This document shows positions 14,245 to 17,057 of a stretch of DNA of 17,057 bases, piece by piece. Position 1 is the stretch's first letter. The number at the start of each line of letters is the position of its first letter. A model generated the notes under the pieces. The model saw only the letters and a list, made by a program, of their open reading frames with translations. It ran no database searches and had not been told where the DNA came from. Origin of the DNA: JAEDES01 sp964616405 (GTDB taxonomy: Bacteria; Bacillota_I; Bacilli_A; RF39; UBA660); contig CAZTRE010000023.1 in the NCBI GenBank assembly GCA_964616405.1, forward strand, positions 1 to 17,057, written 5' to 3'. Position numbers and translations under genes: made by a program.

Positions 14245-14931
14245 ACATTCAAATATCGTTATCGTAAACAAATAATATTTATTTCTTTAGGAATAATTCT
14301 ACTTTTTAGTATTTTAATACCATTAATAATTAACTATAAACCAGAAGGAAAAAAAGAAAAACCATTATTAATAAGCGATTCTTCCACTAAAAAATCATCA
14401 AAAAAAGAAGATAAATCTAAAGAAGATACAAAATCATTATTAAAGGTTGATATAAAAGGTGAAGTAAATAATCCGGGTATTTATTCATTACCAGCTTCAT
14501 CTCGGATAATTGACGTTATAGAATTAGCTGGAGGACTAACGGAAAATGCCAATACAACTGTAATTAATTTAAGTAAGAAAATAAAGGATGAAATGGTTAT
14601 TATTATTTATAGTAATAGGGAAGTAGAAGATTTCAAAAAAACTAAAGAAATAGAAAAACAAGTTCAGTCCAATTGTCTTCAGAAAGATGAAAATGCCTTA
14701 AAGAATGATGCCTGTATTTCCGATGAAGTAGCTAATCCTACTAAGGTATCAATAAATAGTGCTACTTTAGCTCAATTAGATTCGCTCCCAGGAATAGGAG
14801 AAGAAAAAGCTAAAGACATTATAGCTTATCGTGAACGAAATGGCCCATTCGAAAAGTTGGAAGATTTAAAAAATGTTTCTGGAATAGGGGATAGCTTATT
14901 TGCTAAAATTAAGGACTATATTACTTTATAA
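14242..14931 (+). CDS. comEA: Competence protein ComEA, membrane DNA receptor
   Basis: This encodes 229 residues from the inferred AUA start; a conventional caller would use GTG 14227 and give 234. ComEA binds incoming double-stranded DNA at the outer face of the membrane and hands it to ComEC. Order: a short basic N-terminus (KYRYRKQ), one membrane helix (IIFISLGIILLFSILIPLII), a Lys/Ser-rich linker, an SLBB-type domain at about 66-125 (LKVDIKGEVNNPGIYSLPAS, ELAGGLTENA), a charged spacer with two Cys, and two helix-hairpin-helix motifs at about 169-229 (INSATLAQLDSLPGIGEEKA, FEKLEDLKNVSGIGDSLFAKI) that bind DNA. It overlaps comEC by 32 bases, implying coupled translation. The GGAGGTGATC SD selects the start. 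Identification is firm; the exact initiation codon is not. Confidence 0.93.
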   Translation: MTFKYRYRKQIIFISLGIILLFSILIPLIINYKPEGKKEKPLLISDSSTKKSSKKEDKSKEDTKSLLKVDIKGEVNNPGIYSLPASSRIIDVIELAGGLTENANTTVINLSKKIKDEMVIIIYSNREVEDFKKTKEIEKQVQSNCLQKDENALKNDACISDEVANPTKVSINSATLAQLDSLPGIGEEKAKDIIAYRERNGPFEKLEDLKNVSGIGDSLFAKIKDYITL

Positions 14932-16939
14932 TTATCCATACTATATCTTACTAATTTTAGTAATGTTTATTTCAATACCTAGATTATTAATACCAAAAAC
15001 CAGTAATTATTCTGAAAAATCTAAAACCTTCATAGGCATAATTGACTCAGTTAATATAAATGATAATACTCTAAAATTAACAATAAAAAATAAAGAACAA
15101 ATACTTGTTTACTATTATTTAAAAGAAGATACTAATTATCATCAATTGAAGTTAGGAGACAAAGTCAAAGTAACTGGCGAATTTATTAAACCAAAGGCAA
15201 ATTCTACTAAAAATTTGTTTAATTATAAAAAATATTTATATAACAAAAATATATTTTATATAGTCCAGGCTAAAAGCCTAACTATCATAAGTAAAAATAA
15301 AAATATTTTCTATAAAATAAAACAGATTATTAAGAATAAAGCCACAATATCTCCTTATCTTAAAGTTTTTATCTTAGGAGATAAATCATCTTTATCAAAA
15401 ACAGTTTTAACAAGTTACCAAGAAAATGGAATAAGTCACCTTTTTGCAATTAGCGGAATGCATATTTCACTTTTATCGACAATGTTTCTAAAAATTCTCC
15501 AAAAATTAAAAATGAAAGAGCATTCTCGCTATTTTATAACTTCCTTATTTTTAATATTTTACCTTTCATTACTTGACTTATCACCATCAGCATTAAGAGG
15601 CGTTTTATTCTTTATCCTCTTTTCTATAAATAGAGTATATTATTTTTATATTAAACCACAAAATATAGTTATATTAGTTTTAGCCATTACACTTTTAATA
15701 AATCCATTCTTTGTTTATGATATAGGTTTTCAATATTCATTTATAATTAGCTTAACTTTAATATTAACTTCTTCTATGATAACTGGTTCTTATTTTATGA
15801 AGTTATTGAAAACATCACTTATAGCATTCTTAGTAAGTATCCCAATTTCACTATATAATTATTATCAAGTAAATCTTTTGAGTATAATTTATAATCTATT
15901 TTATGTTCCATTAGTAAGTGTTATAATTTTTCCTTTATCTATATTAACAATTATTATTAAACCATTATTACCACTATACAATATAATGACTACCTTATTA
16001 GAAAAAAGTTCCTTATTTTTAAATAAGATAAATATTGGTAAGTTAATATTTCCAAAACTTAGTATTTTTATTTATCTAATATATTATCTCTTAATTATAG
16101 GCGCCCTTATAAAACCAAAATATTCACGTCACATATTCATTACCTTAATCATTGTATTAATAATTCACTTTAATTACCCAGCCTTCACAAAAAACGCATT
16201 TATCATAATGATTGACGTAGGGCAAGGAGATAGCCTGTTATTACATTCTAATAATGAAAGTATTTTAATTGATACAGGTGGTTTAATGAATAGTACTGAG
16301 TCTAAAATAGTTTCCACAACAACAATACCTTTACTAAAAAGTCTTGGTATTAAGAAACTGAAATTTTTGATTTTAACTCACGGAGATGCAGACCACATGG
16401 GAGAAGCTTCATTTTTATTAGATAACTTTAAAGTAGAAACTGTCATAATTAACCAAGGAACAATTAATGCTTTGGAAGAAGATTTAATAAAAAATTACTC
16501 CAACATCTATATGAGTAAACAAAATCAAATTATTACTTGCGGAGACATAACTTTACAACAACTAAATACCAATTTACAAGATGAAAATGATAGTAGTCAA
16601 GTTTACTATGGCACCTACAAGAATTTCAAAATGTTATTCACGGGCGATGCTTCGGTCAAAACCGAACAAGCAATTTTATCAGAATATAGTTTAGGTCAAA
16701 TTGATATATTAAAAGTCGGACATCACGGTAGTAAAACTAGTTCAGGTAAGAAGTTTATTAACTTAATAAAGCCTAAATACTCCTTGATATCAGTTGGTAA
16801 AGATAATAAATTTGGACACCCAAATAAAAGCGTGTTAGAAATTTTAAAAGATAGTAAAATTTATAGAACTGATGTAGATGGATCAATTGAAATAAGACTA
16901 AATAGAAACGGTTATAAAATAAGTACATGTCCACCATAG
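14900..16939 (+). CDS. comEC: ComEC DNA-uptake channel protein
   Basis: This encodes 679 residues from TTG 14900, which has a GGGG purine run nine bases upstream and overlaps comEA. The start is uncertain because the first ATG (14963) falls inside the first membrane helix. ComEC carries single-stranded DNA across the membrane during transformation. Visible parts: two N-terminal hydrophobic stretches, then an OB-like region (about 40-130: KTFIGIIDSVNIN, LGDKVKVTGEF), the competence membrane domain with HLFAISGMHISLL at about 180-192 and several later helices (LSPSALRGVLFFILFS), and a C-terminal metallo-beta-lactamase-like domain from about 437 (MIDVGQGDSLLL, LIDTGG, LTHGDADHMG with His494, Asp496, Asp498 and His499, GDAS, GHHGSKTSS at 607-615). 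The hydrolase metal motifs are intact, consistent with degradation of the non-transferred strand. Length is a little below the usual 750. Confidence 0.94.
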   Translation: MLKLRTILLYNYPYYILLILVMFISIPRLLIPKTSNYSEKSKTFIGIIDSVNINDNTLKLTIKNKEQILVYYYLKEDTNYHQLKLGDKVKVTGEFIKPKANSTKNLFNYKKYLYNKNIFYIVQAKSLTIISKNKNIFYKIKQIIKNKATISPYLKVFILGDKSSLSKTVLTSYQENGISHLFAISGMHISLLSTMFLKILQKLKMKEHSRYFITSLFLIFYLSLLDLSPSALRGVLFFILFSINRVYYFYIKPQNIVILVLAITLLINPFFVYDIGFQYSFIISLTLILTSSMITGSYFMKLLKTSLIAFLVSIPISLYNYYQVNLLSIIYNLFYVPLVSVIIFPLSILTIIIKPLLPLYNIMTTLLEKSSLFLNKINIGKLIFPKLSIFIYLIYYLLIIGALIKPKYSRHIFITLIIVLIIHFNYPAFTKNAFIIMIDVGQGDSLLLHSNNESILIDTGGLMNSTESKIVSTTTIPLLKSLGIKKLKFLILTHGDADHMGEASFLLDNFKVETVIINQGTINALEEDLIKNYSNIYMSKQNQIITCGDITLQQLNTNLQDENDSSQVYYGTYKNFKMLFTGDASVKTEQAILSEYSLGQIDILKVGHHGSKTSSGKKFINLIKPKYSLISVGKDNKFGHPNKSVLEILKDSKIYRTDVDGSIEIRLNRNGYKISTCPP

Positions 16940-16950
16940 AAAGGAGCAAT

Positions 16951-17057
16951 ATGAATTATTATAATGAGATTAAAAATAAGATAATTGATAATGAAATATA
17001 TGGAAGAGTAAAAGAATATTCAAAAGAAAGAAATAAAGTTATTACATATTTTGAAAT
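16951..17057 (+). CDS. 5' end of an unidentified gene, cut by the window edge
   Basis: ATG 16951 follows a good AAAGGAG SD and lies 12 bases after the comEC stop, so it is probably in the same transcript. The 35 visible residues begin MNYYNEIKNKIIDNEI and continue YGRVKEYSKERNKVITYFE, running off the edge. The wording is reminiscent of the N-terminal domain of DUF1016/YhcG-type PDDEXK nuclease proteins (an EIK...N...YSK...TYYE pattern), but this is from memory and too short to rely on. It is not the holA gene that often follows comEC. Confidence 0.6.
   Translation, partial: MNYYNEIKNKIIDNEIYGRVKEYSKERNKVITYFE

Noticed and set aside
1..17057. Recoding of TGA as Trp, considered because of the Mollicutes-like SMC.
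   Set aside because: Trp codons checked are all TGG, and every gene is intact under the standard code. TGA is simply not used as a stop here, as expected in AT-rich DNA.

Overview
The window reads as chromosomal DNA from a low-GC Firmicute-type bacterium, probably an uncultured Bacilli or Erysipelotrichia-like gut lineage close to the base of the Mollicutes; this placement is an inference. Supporting signs are the very AT-rich composition, Gram-positive Shine-Dalgarno (SD) sites (AGGAGG, GGAGGTGATC), the rpsO-pnp-deacetylase-like order known from Bacillus (rpsO-pnpA-ylxY), a type 2 peptide deformylase, a YjcZ-type tiny membrane protein, a comEA-comEC pair, and a short SMC of the length seen in Mollicutes. 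The standard code is in use: every Trp codon I checked is TGG and no gene is crossed by TGA. Every readable stop is TAA or TAG.

Layout. 1-2740: the 3' end of rpsO, a terminator, a small unknown gene, then pnp and its terminator. 2763-4560: a membrane-anchored protein with a polysaccharide-deacetylase-like fold that has lost its catalytic residues, then an unknown lipoprotein. 4582-7606: smc with its own promoter and terminator. 7608-10868: two tandem paralogous genes for putative HExxH metallopeptidases. They share a perfect 167-bp repeat running from the -10 box to codon 44, while their C-terminal parts have diverged. 10885-11736, minus strand: peptide deformylase (def) and, upstream of it, a 53-residue Cys-rich YjcZ-like gene. 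11817-13008: a SEDS glycosyltransferase (ftsW-like). 12995-14212: a stand-alone DHH/DHHA1 phosphodiesterase. 14230-16939: comEA and comEC for DNA uptake. 16951-end: the first 35 codons of an unidentified gene.

The genes are mostly single transcription units. Most end in a compact Rho-independent hairpin, and the next promoter often lies within a few bases of that hairpin or inside it. The housekeeping content covers RNA turnover, chromosome organisation, N-terminal protein processing, septal or elongation cell-wall synthesis, nucleotide or cyclic dinucleotide hydrolysis, and transformation. No mobile element, CRISPR array, rRNA or tRNA gene was seen.

The most unusual part is the tandem peptidase pair with an identical promoter, leader and N-terminus. 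Other points of interest are the catalytically stripped deacetylase-like protein, two genes (comEA and the lipoprotein) whose SD sites point to AUA/AUU rather than a normal start codon, and the Cys-rich YjcZ-like peptide.
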